From assembly GCF_019097595.1 (NCBI RefSeq), contig NC_080717.1:14243336-14307335 (forward strand): 64,000 nt of DNA, in the 5' to 3' direction. The position numbers and the translations under genes were made by a program. This DNA is from Hemibagrus wyckioides (Eukaryota; Chordata; Actinopteri; Siluriformes; Bagridae). The notes under the pieces are model-generated. The model did no database searches. It was not told the DNA's origin and saw only the letters and a program-made list of their open reading frames with translations. This document shows, piece after piece, positions 15,419 to 27,408 of the stretch. Position 1 is the stretch's first letter. Every line of letters starts with the position of its first letter.

Positions 15419-16591
15419 ATGGGAAGCCAACAGCCTCCTGGATCTCTGAACTTTTCTGCCACACTGAACAATAAGACTGCATCCCCAAATTTTACTGAGC
15501 TACAGATGGTGTTGCTTGGCTTAGCCATGTTCCTACTGGTCCTGGCTATTGTTCTTGGCAACATACTAGTGATCACTGCAATTGCCCGTTTCCAGAGGCT
15601 CCAGAATGTCACTAACTGCTTTATCATGTCACTAGCCTGTGCTGACTTGGTCATGGGACTTGTGGTGGTACCCTTTGGGGCCATCTACATCATCCTCAAC
15701 ACGTGGCATTTTGGAAGATTCTGGTGTGAGTTCTGGACAGCCACTGATGTGCTTTGTGTAACAGCTAGCATCGAGACTCTCTGTGTCATTGCCCTGGATC
15801 GCTACCTTGCCATCACCTCCCCTTTCCGCTACCATTCCATGCTGACCAAGTGCAAGGCTTACACTGTGGTACTGATTGTGTGGATCATTGGAGGCCTTAT
15901 CTCCTATCTGCCAATCCATTTAAAGTGGTGGATTTCCAGCACTGAAGAGGCAATGCTCTGCATGAACAACACCCTCTGCTGTGAGTTTCACACCAACCGA
16001 AGCTATGCTATTATCTCTTCTATTATCTCTTTCTACATCCCTCTTGTGATCATGGTGTTTGTCTACAGTCGTGTCTTTCAAGAGGCTAGAAAACAGCTGA
16101 AAAAAATAGTCCAGAGTGAAGGCCGTTTCCACCAAAGTGGAGGTCAGCAGGAATTCAGTGACACAGAGGCTGGCAGAGAAACTAGAACCATCAAAAAGCC
16201 TAGGTTCTGCCTGAAAGAACACAAGGCTCTAAAAACCCTAGGTATTATTATGGGAATCTTTACATTGTGTTGGCTTCCTTTCTTTGTCCTTAATGTGGTG
16301 GTGAGTGTCCATGAAGTGGACAACATCAAGGTACCATTTAGAATATTAAACTGGATTGGTTATGCAAACTCGGCCTTCAACCCTCTGATTTACTGCAGGA
16401 GTCCAGAGTTCCGATATGCATTTAGGCAGATCCTGTGCAAGAAGAGGACTCATTATCCCAACTTGCGAGTATGCAATGGATACAAATATAGTGGACAGAG
16501 CTGGCAGAGTGAGCACCAAGGAAGGAGCAAGTGTAGCTCAGAGGACAGTGATCCAGTTGAAGGGGGCTTGGAGAAGGAGGAATGCAGCTAA
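15419..16591 (+). CDS. adrb2: Beta-2 adrenergic receptor
   Basis: A 390-residue rhodopsin-class GPCR for adrenaline/noradrenaline, expected at the plasma membrane coupling to Gs. Visible landmarks (human numbering is about +3): Asp76 (2.50), Asp110 (3.32, amine-binding), DRY at 127-129, TM5 Ser200/Ser201/Ser204 (catechol-binding), CWLPFF at 284-289, Asn292 (6.55), Asn311 (7.39), NPLIY at 321-325 and a palmitoylation-type Cys340. Cys103-Cys188 and Cys181-Cys187 fit the two extracellular disulfides. N-glycosylation sequons lie at Asn11, Asn18, Asn24, Asn183 and Asn193. The coding region has no intron, as in mammals. Differences from mammals: the RRSS PKA site of loop 3 is absent (the equivalent segment contains [10 protein letters not shown]), and the tail ends EECS, not the PDZ-binding DSLL. 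Which teleost duplicate (adrb2a or adrb2b) this is cannot be decided here. The ATG at 15419 matches the usual family start. Confidence 0.96.
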   Translation: MGSQQPPGSLNFSATLNNKTASPNFTELQMVLLGLAMFLLVLAIVLGNILVITAIARFQRLQNVTNCFIMSLACADLVMGLVVVPFGAIYIILNTWHFGRFWCEFWTATDVLCVTASIETLCVIALDRYLAITSPFRYHSMLTKCKAYTVVLIVWIIGGLISYLPIHLKWWISSTEEAMLCMNNTLCCEFHTNRSYAIISSIISFYIPLVIMVFVYSRVFQEARKQLKKIVQSEGRFHQSGGQQEFSDTEAGRETRTIKKPRFCLKEHKALKTLGIIMGIFTLCWLPFFVLNVVVSVHEVDNIKVPFRILNWIGYANSAFNPLIYCRSPEFRYAFRQILCKKRTHYPNLRVCNGYKYSGQSWQSEHQGRSKCSSEDSDPVEGGLEKEECS

Positions 16592-18257
16592 GAATCACTC
16601 TAATTGCATTTGTAATAAGCAATCTCACATTTGTCATTTCCTATGTCACAACACATTCCACTGTCACTGTAATGGCAAAGAATTGAAGCATAAACAAATG
16701 TACCACATGGCATCTCCCACATGGCCTGCAGTGGAGACAGCTTTCAGAGTACAGTACACATATTTTTCACATTTTCACATATATCTAAAGACAATGTTCT
16801 ACCTCACTGTATATTTTTCTCCGGCCTTTAATTTCTAATTCCATATTAAGCCACTATTCACAAAAAGAAAAGCCATAAAAAGCCACTGTAATTGTCATTT
16901 AAAAAGAGAATGTGGGAAAATACAAGTGTCTTGTCCAAGACACAATGTGAGCAAATGTGAAAAATAGATTTATTTAAGGATTTCTTTAAAATAAGGAATC
17001 CAAACTAATGGCAATAATTTTGTTTTTAGGTGGTCAAACACATTATTGGTTACAATCAACTGGTTGGAAAGAACCACATTGTACTATTCTTGGTACTTTT
17101 ACATCAATTGTCCCTTTTCTGATCAATTTTAATGCAAACCAAAGCATAGTGAAATAGATTTGTTAAGTTGGAACTTTACCAATTATTTGCTTGGATGTCT
17201 CTTCACCTCACTCTATTGGGGACTTATTGTTTTAATTTATCTGCTGTTATTTGGCCATGGAGTTTATTGTAGTTCTATAGTGCCTTGCAATTCCACATAA
17301 ATTTACACATACCACTCGGGTAGTGCTCTATTAATAGTTCATCATGCTATTAATACAACATTGTAACAGTGCATCATTTGATGGTTATCATCTTGGTTTA
17401 TTTGTCTTGATTTTGACCTTTACACTTGTAATGTAACTGCTGCTACCACAGGGAAAGACAGGAAAATGTTACTGCTCTCATACCATCTTGGTTACGAATT
17501 TACAAAAATCAGTTCTTTATCCGCTGAATCCTAATGTCTTAATGAACAATGTATAAAAATACTGTCCATCCCTGCACATAAAATGAAATAGTTACTATGA
17601 GGTTAAAGGGTAAAAGCATGATTTAATTAAATATTAATCACTTACTTATTCACTTTATTCATCTCTACCTTTTATTGTATTTTATGTATTATGCATCCTG
17701 TGTTGTGTTCAGCAAGTAAATATGATGGACATAGCTGAATGTTATGGGTGCATAGGATCAAATTTATAGTAAATATTATATATATTTATTGGACATGAAA
17801 CTTGAGTCCTCCAGCAGTAACAGACTCCAAATGGAAATAATCTGTCAAACATCTGTACCTGGATATTTTGTTGGCTGTCTTGCAATTTAACTAGAGTGTA
17901 TATAGAATTTAAGCAATATAGCATTTAAAAAATTGACCAATTGTATAATTAGCTTTGGTACCTTCAATCAGAAGATTATGTATAAACAGTGTGTATTCGT
18001 ATGTGGTTTACCTGATCTGTACATTTTTTAATTGAATTTTAATCTTCAAACTGAATTGCTTTTTAAATTGAAGTTGACATATTATTAATTATTAATTACA
18101 TGAGCTATAAGACTAAGGTAAAACAACAGTTGATCTTAGTTACTACTACATATAACAGCATGATAGAATATGATATGAATGAGTGCTATATTCTGGTCTT
18201 TCTCTGTGGGCAGAGCCTGCCAAATAGTTCACCTCGGAACTGTTCCAAGCTTCCATT
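16592..18257. other. adrb2 3' UTR and downstream intergenic DNA
   Basis: The first several hundred bases after the stop are probably the adrb2 3' UTR, with AT-rich runs, but no poly(A) site can be fixed from sequence alone. No other gene is seen. Confidence 0.45.
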
Positions 18258-18263
18258 AGATAA

Positions 18264-18350
<87 letters not shown>

Positions 18351-18351
18351 C
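18258..18351 (+). repeat. (GATA)n microsatellite
   Basis: About 23 tandem GATA/TAGA units, nearly perfect. Confidence 0.96.
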
Positions 18352-18442
18352 TGATTATCTTTGTGTAATGTCTGTACAGTAACTGAAATCTTTATCTGCA
18401 GGTGATGATGGATTTAATGCATGCAGTGCACTAAAACATTTC

Positions 18443-18514
<72 letters not shown>
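18443..18514 (+). repeat. Compound (TG)n-(AG)n microsatellite
   Basis: A TG run of about 37 bases with one interruption joins directly to an AG run of about 35 bases. Confidence 0.95.
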
Positions 18515-18515
<1 letters not shown>

Positions 18516-21500
18516 GTATGAGAGAACTTGTATATGAGTATTTTTAGAGGCGTTTAAAAAGCTATTTGTGAGCTAAACTGTGCACATGGCTAGATTTGTT
18601 GATGCAAAGCCAACAAGTGGTTGAAACTGTGAATGTTGTTCTTTTCAAATATCTTGTGTACTGTATAATGATCTGTTTGTGCTCTTTGTTTATTTGTGTT
18701 AATGGTTTATTTAAACCATTTATGTCTTTATTTAGGTAAAGTTTTGCCTTATCTTCACTGATATATATTTCAGAAACATAATTGTCAAAATTATGTGCAA
18801 TCACAATATTTTAATGAAGTATATTGAATGTATTGAACACAATAGACAGGCTTAATGAACTTGCTCTGGCTGTAGAGACTACACTGTAAAAATAGTTAAT
18901 GCAAATAGTGTGATAATTGCACAGAATAAATCAGACAACTTGCTCTTCACCCTTCTGGTAAATTTAAGCTGGTGGTGTAGTTCAGATGAAAAACATTCTG
19001 AAGCAAATATCAAACACATCTTTTGATTGTGGGTGCAAGCTTTCCAACAGAGCTCCTAACAGCCATGCCTTTTGTTCTGAGATAGCCCCGGTCTAGCATT
19101 GGTTTAATGATCATATGCAAGCACCTAGTAGAAGTTTCTGCTGCTTTTTGCAGATAATGCTTGTATTTGTGGAATTAGCAAAGCATTACCAGTTCCTTCA
19201 GTGTCTCACTTGCTTTTCTTCATCACCCTCCAGCTAACAGAGCAGAATGTCCTAGGAAGATATACACAGAGTTATTTTTTTAAGTATAGTGACAAATGAA
19301 TGTTCACTGGAGGTTCATTTTGTTGTTTTTGTTATTTGAAATTTACTGCCAACCCTTTGGATGTATTGTGCCATGTCTTCAGTATTACACAATTTTCTAC
19401 TTTTGCTTTGATTACTAATACTACACAATTTAATTACCAGTTTGGCTGAAATATCAATATAACCATCACAGCTTTTCATCCTATCAGAAAGATAATTAAA
19501 ATGACAATTATTTTGTTATTTCTGCTGGAAAGAATTGAAAAAATAATGTACGTCATTATATAAGATCAGCTTTCTCAAAAGATCAAGAACCAGCATTGAT
19601 TATTAGTTATATGAACACTGTCTGCTTGAACAATTACTGATATTTTCAGATATCTTTTCTTTGATTATTCTACTGGCATTATATAATAGCCTCTTTTTAA
19701 GAAAAAAAGCGCACAGTACAAATATGCATACAGTTATAAAGTTGTCAGCACTGAGATATTTTTCTTAGAAACACAGATATGGTTACATATGTGCTCTTGC
19801 TTGACAAAAATTCCAGATCATTTACCAGACGTTCTGTGGCATGTGTATATCTGTGCCGGGTTAATGTTTACTTATGTTTATTATTATTATTTTTTTTACT
19901 TTTGCAAAAGATGTATTGCTGTTTTATCAAGCTCATGATGTTCTAAAATGTTGTCCAGTGATATTTATTATATACAAGAATTATGGCATGTTATGACATA
20001 TTTAATAAATAAAAAATGATATTTGATGTATTCCTTTGGGTAACTCTATTATGAGGATTAAAAAGTTAGCTAGGCTAATTGTGATAAAGAAATACTCATT
20101 TAGTTACAGCACAGAAACATTTTCAGTGAAGGTTCTGTGAAATATATATATTTATATATATTAAGATCAAGAATTAAGAAAATCAGTGTCCTATTACTAT
20201 AAATTATAAATAATTCTAAATTATTTAAGTGGCATTATCATTCCTTATGGGACATGGTACTGATCTGCATCAAAAGTCTGTTCTTTGTCAGCCCATTGCT
20301 GCTGAAACATCAAACTGTATATTATGACTAGTTTCTAAGACTACAGGCTGAACAATGACCTTATCTAGAAAAATCCAAATGCAGCATTTGTGTCTATTTT
20401 ACACTCTGTAGTGATCGGTCAGAACTTAACAGGAACCACTGATTACAACAGATGTGCCCTTTACTTATGACATATTTGTCATAAATACAGAAAACTACCA
20501 AGTCTGATTTTATTGCAGATCACTTCTTCATTTCAGTTAAAATATACCTATTTGCACTTTACCTAAAAACACATTAGTAGTCTTAGGTTAACAGTGCAGT
20601 TGTCTGTGTCTGTACCACATTTACTTTTGTTGTTTTAGGTAGGTAATCCCTGACAGCCAGCATTCAGACTGACAGAAGCCCTGACATTCTTAAAGCAAAC
20701 AAAAATCTGAAAACAAGGCACACATAATACCTTTAAGCCTGAGAAAGAGCCTTAAAAATATATCTAGACTTGGTGGGTCATGTGATAATAAGCAGGTAAC
20801 ACCCACCTAATGAGTAACTGGCAAGTGTGTATGTTTGTGTGCAAGTGTGCATGTGTGTAATTGATCCATTAACTTGTGCTCAGTTCCAAGTCATTAAGTA
20901 AACACAGCTTAGCTGTAGCTCCTAGCCTAATGCTCTCATGGCTACCAGCCTAATGCTCTTATGGCTCCCACCCTAATGGTTAAAATTAGGAGCTCGTTCT
21001 TTCCTCTTACTGCTGCAAAAAGATAGCTGATAGCTGAGAAAGAATAAAAACCACTTATTACTCTTTTAATAACAAATTTTTATTATGTCTAAGCTTTTAT
21101 TTGATAATTTAACCCTGGAAGTTCTGCTATGCTCTAATCAGCATGCTTCTGAAAGTCAAGAAAATACTTTAAATTGCTGCAATGGCACACTTAAAATCAA
21201 GAAGCATCTGAACATTTTCAAATGATACTACAAAAGAAAGCAAATACCATTAATATGTTGGCTATTGTCAAAGATCTAGCATAGCCTACTGTACAATGAG
21301 CTAACTCACACCAAGAAAATAATATATGTATATATTTAAACACATGTTAATATTTAATATATAGAAATTGTATTTTGACAATACTTTATCTGTACTCATG
21401 TCATGAAAACAGATCAGCCACCATCTTCCAGGGAAAAAAGAAGGACAGACCTTACCAAGGCACCACAATGTCTGCTAGCAGAGCTAGGCCCAGAGGGACT

Positions 21501-22911
21501 ATCTCAGGCCAAAATAATAAAAACTATTCCCCTGCCCCAGGGTTAAATCAGCAAGGCATCAGAGCTCACTCTGAATATCCAAAAAATCATCTTTTCCCAT
21601 ATTCAGTACATATGTCTCTGGTTTTACGTGTGAGACATATAGTTTATAGTTTGATCATTTAAACATTTGTTCATTCACCTTCAGAAATCATTGTATCCTG
21701 GTCAAGATTGAAGTGGATCTCTAATTTATCACAAAATACTGGACATAAGGAGGAATACAGCCTGGACTGGCCATAGCTTATATTATGCATATAGTCTCTT
21801 AAATGTTTAACACTGCATTTAAAAGTAGTATTTAAAGATTCACAGGAAGAGACTTTGGAAATTATATGGTGGAACATATATTAACGAAATAAATCCTCAA
21901 TTTTAGACAAGCTTATTGATGTGTTTGAATGCACAGAGAAAAACAAAAAACAACAACCAAAACCAAACAAATGGAACACTGCAAAAGGCATTATTAAAAG
22001 ACATAGTTGCTCTTACTTTCTCAAGGTAAACCTGCAGATTCTCCTCTAAGTACTTAATGATTTTGCCATTAGAGTAATTTTGTGTATTATTTTTTGCTTT
22101 TAAAACAGAGGGTAGGCTGTGTGCCAGGTGCTTTTCATACCATTCTAAAGCAGCTGAGACAGTGCATTCATCACTCACATTCATTTCAGGAGCCATGGGG
22201 CATTCAAGAGAAATCCTTTAAAAAAAAATCAATAAAAGTCCCCATCTGCATGTTTAATAATAAATGACCTGCATTAACGTTGCCTATCTTTTGTTTGAGA
22301 ATATCAAATTAGTTACAGAGGGACTGTTACTTTGATCAAATTAGTTGCATATTAACTTTTTTTGTCTAACTGATGGAAAGCATAATATCCTGCTTCACAG
22401 ATGGCACTGCTGAAAACTACTACCAGAAATCAATGCCTTGAAATGTATCTGAATGAGGAGACAATATCTGATGGCTGAATCTGCAATATCAAATACATCA
22501 CAAATGTATCTGTTGTAGATTAAGTTGGCATTTAATCACATCTAAATTTATTTTGTAATCATAATAACATATTATTCAGATTTCTGAAAGGACCATTTTG
22601 GTTTGTTTGATCTGTGCAGGTTCTACTCCATTATTTTATATTGGACAAATTTCATGTATAATTAGGGGCAACAGATTGGGAGGTCCTTGGAAATTCATAA
22701 TGAGTTTTGGAAGAATTATGTATTCTTTTAGTCATGAGGTCATCAGATTTTTTTTAGTTAAACGTACTACATTAAAAGTACATGCATCTGACCTATGTGG
22801 ATGGTTCTTCTTGCAATTTAGTTTCCAGGTGAATGATTTATACCAAGGTAGGGTACACTACCATGTTTATTGTTATGAGTTTGTCCAAATCTGATAAAAT
22901 TAGTGAATATA
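18515..22911. other. Intergenic, no gene seen
   Basis: AT-rich DNA without a supportable exon. ORFs at 21375-21662 (+), 21671-21877 (-) and 21903-22196 (-) were inspected and show no recognisable domain or splice context. Confidence 0.45.
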
Positions 22912-23300
22912 CACCAATCAGGCATAACATTATGATTACGATAGGTGAAGTGAATAACACTGATTATCTCCTCATCATGGCACCTGTTAGTGGGTGGGAT
23001 ATATTAGGCAGCAAGTGAACATTTTGTCCTCAAAGTGTTAGAAACAGGAAAAATGGGCAAGCGTAAGGATTTTAGTGAGTTTGACAAGGGCACAATTGTG
23101 ATTGCTAGATGACTGGATCAGAGCATCTCCAAAACTGCAGCTCTTGTGGGGTATTCCCAGACTACAGTGGTCAGTATCTATCAAAAGTGGTCCAGGTTCA
23201 TTGATGCACGTGGGGAGTGAAGGCTGGCCCGTGTGGTTCGATCCAACAGACTACTGTTGCTCAAATTGCTGAAGAGGTTAATGCTGGTTCTGATAGAAAG
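22912..23300 (+). mobile_element. Tc1-like element, 5' part only
   Basis: Starts after TA with CACCAATCAGGCATAACATT, the terminal repeat of the commonest Tc1-like family here. The 5' untranslated region and transposase N-terminus follow (GGGCAAGCGTAAGG near 23053). Homology stops abruptly after TGATAGAAAG at about 23300, the same internal point seen intact in the 29624-30754 copy, and no right terminal repeat is present. Confidence 0.85.
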
Positions 23301-24180
23301 GGGTATTTTTCAGTATTCTGAATCTGTATAACATTTTGTGACTATGGTTAGAGTTACGGGTCAAATGAATATGCCTAGGTGTAACATAATACTGTATTGG
23401 TTTCTGGATTAAGAATTTTTTACCGTTCTCTCCTAGTCCAGTGCTCCCATAAATGCTCCAAAAACTCCAAAGGACTTGTGTTTGAGAAAGGTGTAATGCA
23501 AACACAAATACAGTGTGTCTGGTTATTTTTCCCCAGGCTTAGGGAAAACATTTATTACAACATTTGTTGTTACTGGGCCCCTAGTGCAGGTTTCCCTAGT
23601 ACTTCTGTGCTCATGTTTCATAACATTCTACAGACACCAATACGTGTTTTGATCTCAGTGTTTTTTGGGAAAAAAAGCAAACATAATGTCAATTATAATT
23701 GTTCCATTTTTTATTTGTTCACTTTGGTGCTTATCCAAAGCAATAATTAAGAGTGGATAAACAGGGAAACATCGAGCTGTTTGCCGTCATATTAGCTTTT
23801 GAAGAGTGGCTAAACTAGTCGTCAATTTAGAATCTGTGTTCTATATTAAAATCATTTTGTCATCTTGGGAAAAAATAAAAAATCATGCAGATGATTAGCA
23901 TGAATAGATGGTAACTGAAAGATTTTAAAAAAGAGAGAAAAAAGGTAATCTTTGTTGTTCCGCTAGGGGGCAAAAAGGAGCAATATAATATCTTGAATAA
24001 TGAATATCTTTCAATCTCAGATTAATTTCATGTTGAGGGTGTATCTGTGTAGGGCACTGTATGCATGCACAATATTTATGTATGTATTTGTGAATAGGTT
24101 CTCAAAATAACTTCATTGTGCCCACATTTTGAATTTTGTGTGTCCTCATAAAATATTTTAAATATCTTCTATGTCTATCT
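23301..24180. other. Intergenic, no gene seen
   Basis: The plus-strand ORF 23397-23750 and the overlapping minus-strand ORF 23278-23505 show no domain. No RNA gene or repeat recognised. Confidence 0.4.
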
Positions 24181-24252
24181 CTATATAATATCCAGTGGTT
24201 AGGATCCCTGCTTTTCACTCAGGAAGCTTGGGTTCAACTCCTAGTATGAGAA
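24181..24252 (+). pseudogene. Decayed tRNA-Glu(UUC)-like gene
   Basis: The stretch aligns along its length with a vertebrate tRNA-Glu(UUC): A box GGTTAGGATCCCTG, anticodon region CTTTTCACTC and B box GGTTCAACTCC, ending TATGAGAA. Acceptor-stem pairing is lost (it begins CTATATAAT), so it is a pseudogene or SINE head and not a working tRNA. It lies 18 bases upstream of a decayed tRNA-Leu. Confidence 0.65.
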
Positions 24253-24270
24253 CTTGGCATTATGCCCTCG

Positions 24271-24351
24271 TGTAGAGTGGCTGAGTCGTCTAAGGCACTG
24301 GATTTAGAATTTAGTATCTTTGGAGATGTGGTTCATATACCACCACTGCCA
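24271..24351 (+). pseudogene. Decayed tRNA-Leu(UAG)-like gene
   Basis: About 81 bases follow vertebrate tRNA-Leu(UAG): AGTGGCTGAGTCGTCTAAGG for the A box region, CTGGATTTAGAAT around a UAG anticodon, a long variable arm, GGTTCATATACC in the B box position and CACTGCCA at the 3' end. Several stem positions are mismatched. It may be a dead tRNA gene or the promoter head of a SINE, since SINE body sequence follows. Confidence 0.65.
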
Positions 24352-24354
24352 GGG

Positions 24355-24445
24355 ATTCTTAAGGCCCTTAACCCTCTCTGCCCCAGGGTGCTTTACCATG
24401 GCTGACTCTGTGCTCTGCAAAAAATTCCCCTGTAATGGATTATGG
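24355..24445 (+). repeat. SINE body fragment
   Basis: CCCTTAACCCTCTCTGCCCC followed by GGTGCTTTACCATGGCTGAC matches the tRNA-unrelated body of a widespread ostariophysan SINE. Its usual tRNA-like head is seen separately, on the minus strand, at 26905-27100. Here a tRNA-Leu-like module sits in front of it. Confidence 0.6.
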
Positions 24446-25047
24446 GGCTATAATTAAGGCTTCTTCTAAAAATAATTGTTATAATTTTGTAATTGCATGA
24501 ATAATTATCTAATTATTTTTGAATAATTGTGACATGTATGCGAAGAAAATTAAATAATTGTCATAATTATTTTGAAAAAGTAGGTGTCTGACAGCAATGC
24601 TGTAGAGAGTTCATGATGTGATTAGCATTACCTAGGGCTCAACATCTGTTGTGGACCTTCCAGATAACTGTTCAATTAAAGATTAATGTTTGTAGAATGT
24701 AAGGCTGACAGCTATGTGGTCAGGACATTGTAAAAAAAAAAAATTAAAGGCAAGCAAGAGACCTTTTCCATTAATACAATTTTTTTAAACAACATAGAAT
24801 TCAAATGTACTTCCTTGATGAATTATTAGTAAAATGGTTACCAGAATTCCAAATAATTTACTGAGGTACTGATAGTAACCCTAGTAAGTCATACTAGGCA
24901 AAATACTGTTTATCAAATGTAATGTCTTTCTGCTCACAAATCAGTGCTTTAAAATACATATGGACATTGCAGATTTATTGAATTCACCCATGACCCATGA
25001 TAAAATTACTGTAATACATGAAATTGCTTTTATAAAATGGTTAGAGA

Positions 25048-25079
<32 letters not shown>

Positions 25080-25689
25080 AATTCAGTGCTGATTCTGTGC
25101 AGTATGGTATTTCATTTTAGTTGAAATTAAATAAATATATTTGCCTTTAATATAAAAAAAGCTTAATGAGCTTACTGTTCAACATACTCATTTTCACAGA
25201 AACACTGCCTCATTTCCATTTGATATTATTTCAAAATGTTTTTTAATAACTACTTTTATTTTGTTATGCTGTTTTTAATTTCATAATGAGACTTTTAATT
25301 AATAATAAAAAGGTTAATTAATTCTGAACATTTTTAAACATTTTCCTTCTGTTCTAATCTGATGATTAACATCTGTGGGTTTGTTCAGAGGGGATCACTA
25401 GTTGTTCACACATTCCTCCCAAAGTGGCAGCCACACCAAATGCCAATTATTTCAGAGCCTGCATTCTTTCTGACGGAATGTATAGCATGGGGAAAGTATA
25501 GGGTTTGTGTGAGTGTTATGTAAATTCTTTTGTGAAATATTCAGACATAAATTCAGACAAAAAGTCAGTGGCATTTGAAAAACATTAAAACTTAAAAACT
25601 TATGCATCAGGTGCAAAAAGTAACTGAAAGGCATAATACAGGTAAATGATTCAATTTGTGAGTGGAATGGGAAATAAATGTCAAGTGGT
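24446..25689. other. Intergenic, no gene seen
   Basis: AT-rich, with a short (AAAT)n run at about 25048-25080. No exon or RNA gene recognised. Confidence 0.45.
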
Positions 25690-26028
25690 ATTTTACCTCC
25701 TTATTCCAAAAGTATGTGGACACCTGATCATCATCCCCAAGCACACAATTGTACTTTGTATCCTGTAGCATTACAATTCTTTGGAACTAAGGGGCTTAAA
25801 CCTTTTCTGTATGCCCCTGTACAAAAAGTGAGCACCTTAAAGGCATGATTTCCCAAGGTTGATATGAAACTGGAGTGGCTTGCAAAGCCCTATCCTCAAC
25901 CTCACTGAACAACTTTGGGATGAATTTGTGATGAACCTCACTAATGGTCTTGTGGCTAAATGAACACAAATCCCCATAAGAATGTTCCAAAATCTAGTTG
26001 GAAGCCTTCTCAAAAGTGTGCACGTCAT
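25690..26028 (+). mobile_element. Internally deleted Tc1-like element (CCAAAAGTATGTGGACACC family)
   Basis: Begins near CCAAAAGTATGTGGACACCT at 25706 and ends in the region encoding the transposase C-terminus (TCACTGAACAACTTTGGGAT, the LTEQLWDE equivalent, then AATCTAGTTGGAAGCCTTCT). Only about 340 bases remain, so most of the transposase is deleted. The 3' end runs into a CT microsatellite. Confidence 0.65.
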
Positions 26029-26071
26029 TCTCTCTCTCTCTCTCGCGCTCTCTCTCTCTCTCTCGCTCTCT

Positions 26072-26118
<47 letters not shown>
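26029..26118 (+). repeat. (CT)n microsatellite
   Basis: About 90 bases of TC dinucleotide with a few G and C interruptions. It generates artefactual ORFs on both strands. Confidence 0.95.
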
Positions 26119-26121
<3 letters not shown>

Positions 26122-26904
26122 CTGTAGACACTCACAGTTTTTCAATTTTTTTGTAAAGATGCATGATGATGGTGTCAGTTTGTAATAGCTTGATTCTCGA
26201 AATACGGTTTATATTTTCACCAATATTTTCTATATTTTCATTATTTTCATTACATGCCAAGGTTTAGCAAGCCTAACCAGCTTGAAGAACTGCGCTTTTG
26301 TTGATTTTAAGTTTTACGTTACTGCCCAATGACTGTGCCAAAGGGCATGAGCACCAATAAATAAAATCTGATGTGAGTCCTTACTCTGAGTCTGCCATAT
26401 TCTCTGAGCAGCATACTATTACAAACATGGCCTGTTTTCAGGGTTTTTATAAACACTCAGTTATTACCATTCCCTCCATGTTGGTGTTCTTAATTTCTAG
26501 TTTTTAAATTATTGTCATTTTTGTCAGCTTACAGCATAAACCATATTTGTCACATTTTGCACATGTAATGTTTATTTATTAATCTGGTGGCTGGTGATAG
26601 ATATGACATGAAAGAGAAAAGCAGAGCTGTGTTATTCAACACAATGTGTTCATGCAGTATCTTCAAGGAGTTTGACCCTCTACATAGCAGAGAGCAAAGT
26701 CAACATTTAATGACTGTGTGCATGTGGGTGTTTGCATTTTGCACATGTTTGTACATATACAATTAAGCCAATTATTAAGCAAAGAATGTGAACAAACATG
26801 GCTGTAAATCATAAAAGTAATAGAAAATAAAATCAGAATTGAACCTGTGCATCCAGGGACTACAGTCTGGTTTGTGCTCTGCTTGTGTTCTTGTGCTGCT
26901 GCTT
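26119..26904. other. Intergenic, no gene seen
   Basis: No exon, RNA gene or transposon recognised. Confidence 0.4.
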
Positions 26905-27100
26905 TTTTAAGAATAAGAATTTATTAGTTACATATACATTACAGCACAGTGAAATCCTTTCTTCATATATCCCAACTTTGAAAGTTGGGGTCAGGGCAGT
27001 CATGATACAGCGGCCATGGAGCAGTTTTGCAGTGCTGGGGCTTGAACCCTGATCCTCTGTTCAGCAACCCAGCCTTAATGACTTGAGCTACCACTGCCCA
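26905..27100 (-). mobile_element. tRNA-derived SINE
   Basis: On the minus strand a tRNA-like head starts at about 27100 (GGGCAGTGGTAGCTCAAG as A box) with GGGTTCAAGCCCC as B box near 27040. A body and an AT-rich tail reaching about 26910 follow. This is the head of the same SINE type whose body is at 24355-24445. Confidence 0.7.
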
Positions 27101-27295
27101 GTCAGTGTCAGTGCCCAGTCAGTTTTAACTTTAAATCTTAAATTTACTAACTTTAATAATATACATCATATTATAATCTTTTTTTCTAAATAAGATTTTG
27201 ACACATTACTTATGGTGTTATATGATGTATATGATATAGGATATATGATGATATGATATATGATGTTTTATATACTACACGTTCTCTCTCTGTAC

Positions 27296-27408
27296 CTTCC
27301 ATCATCCTGCTGCCCAACAACCTGCCATTCACCACGATGGCCTTTCTAGCTTCATCAGGAGAAGGAAAGCTGATGAGCCCAGTGCCTCTGAAGCAAACAT
27401 TCTCCATC
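27296..27408 (-). pseudogene. Isolated RRM-like exon remnant
   Basis: The minus strand shows a 113-base open block bounded by an acceptor-like CTCTACATTTAG and a donor-like GGAAG|GTACAG. Its translation contains GTGLISFPSPDEARKAI and NGRLLGSR, resembling the RNP1-to-helix-2 part of the fourth RRM of cytoplasmic poly(A)-binding proteins (GFGFVCFSSPEEATKAV...NGR). The aromatic RNP1 residues are partly lost and no flanking RRM exon is found, so it is probably a dead fragment. Chance similarity is possible. Confidence 0.35.

Noticed and set aside
16416..16838. Plus-strand ORF of 140 aa overlapping the adrb2 3' end
   Set aside because: Frame-shifted shadow of adrb2 continuing into the 3' UTR; no domain.
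24181..24351. Two functional tRNA genes
   Set aside because: Acceptor and other stems carry several mismatches in both units, so functional tRNAs are unlikely.
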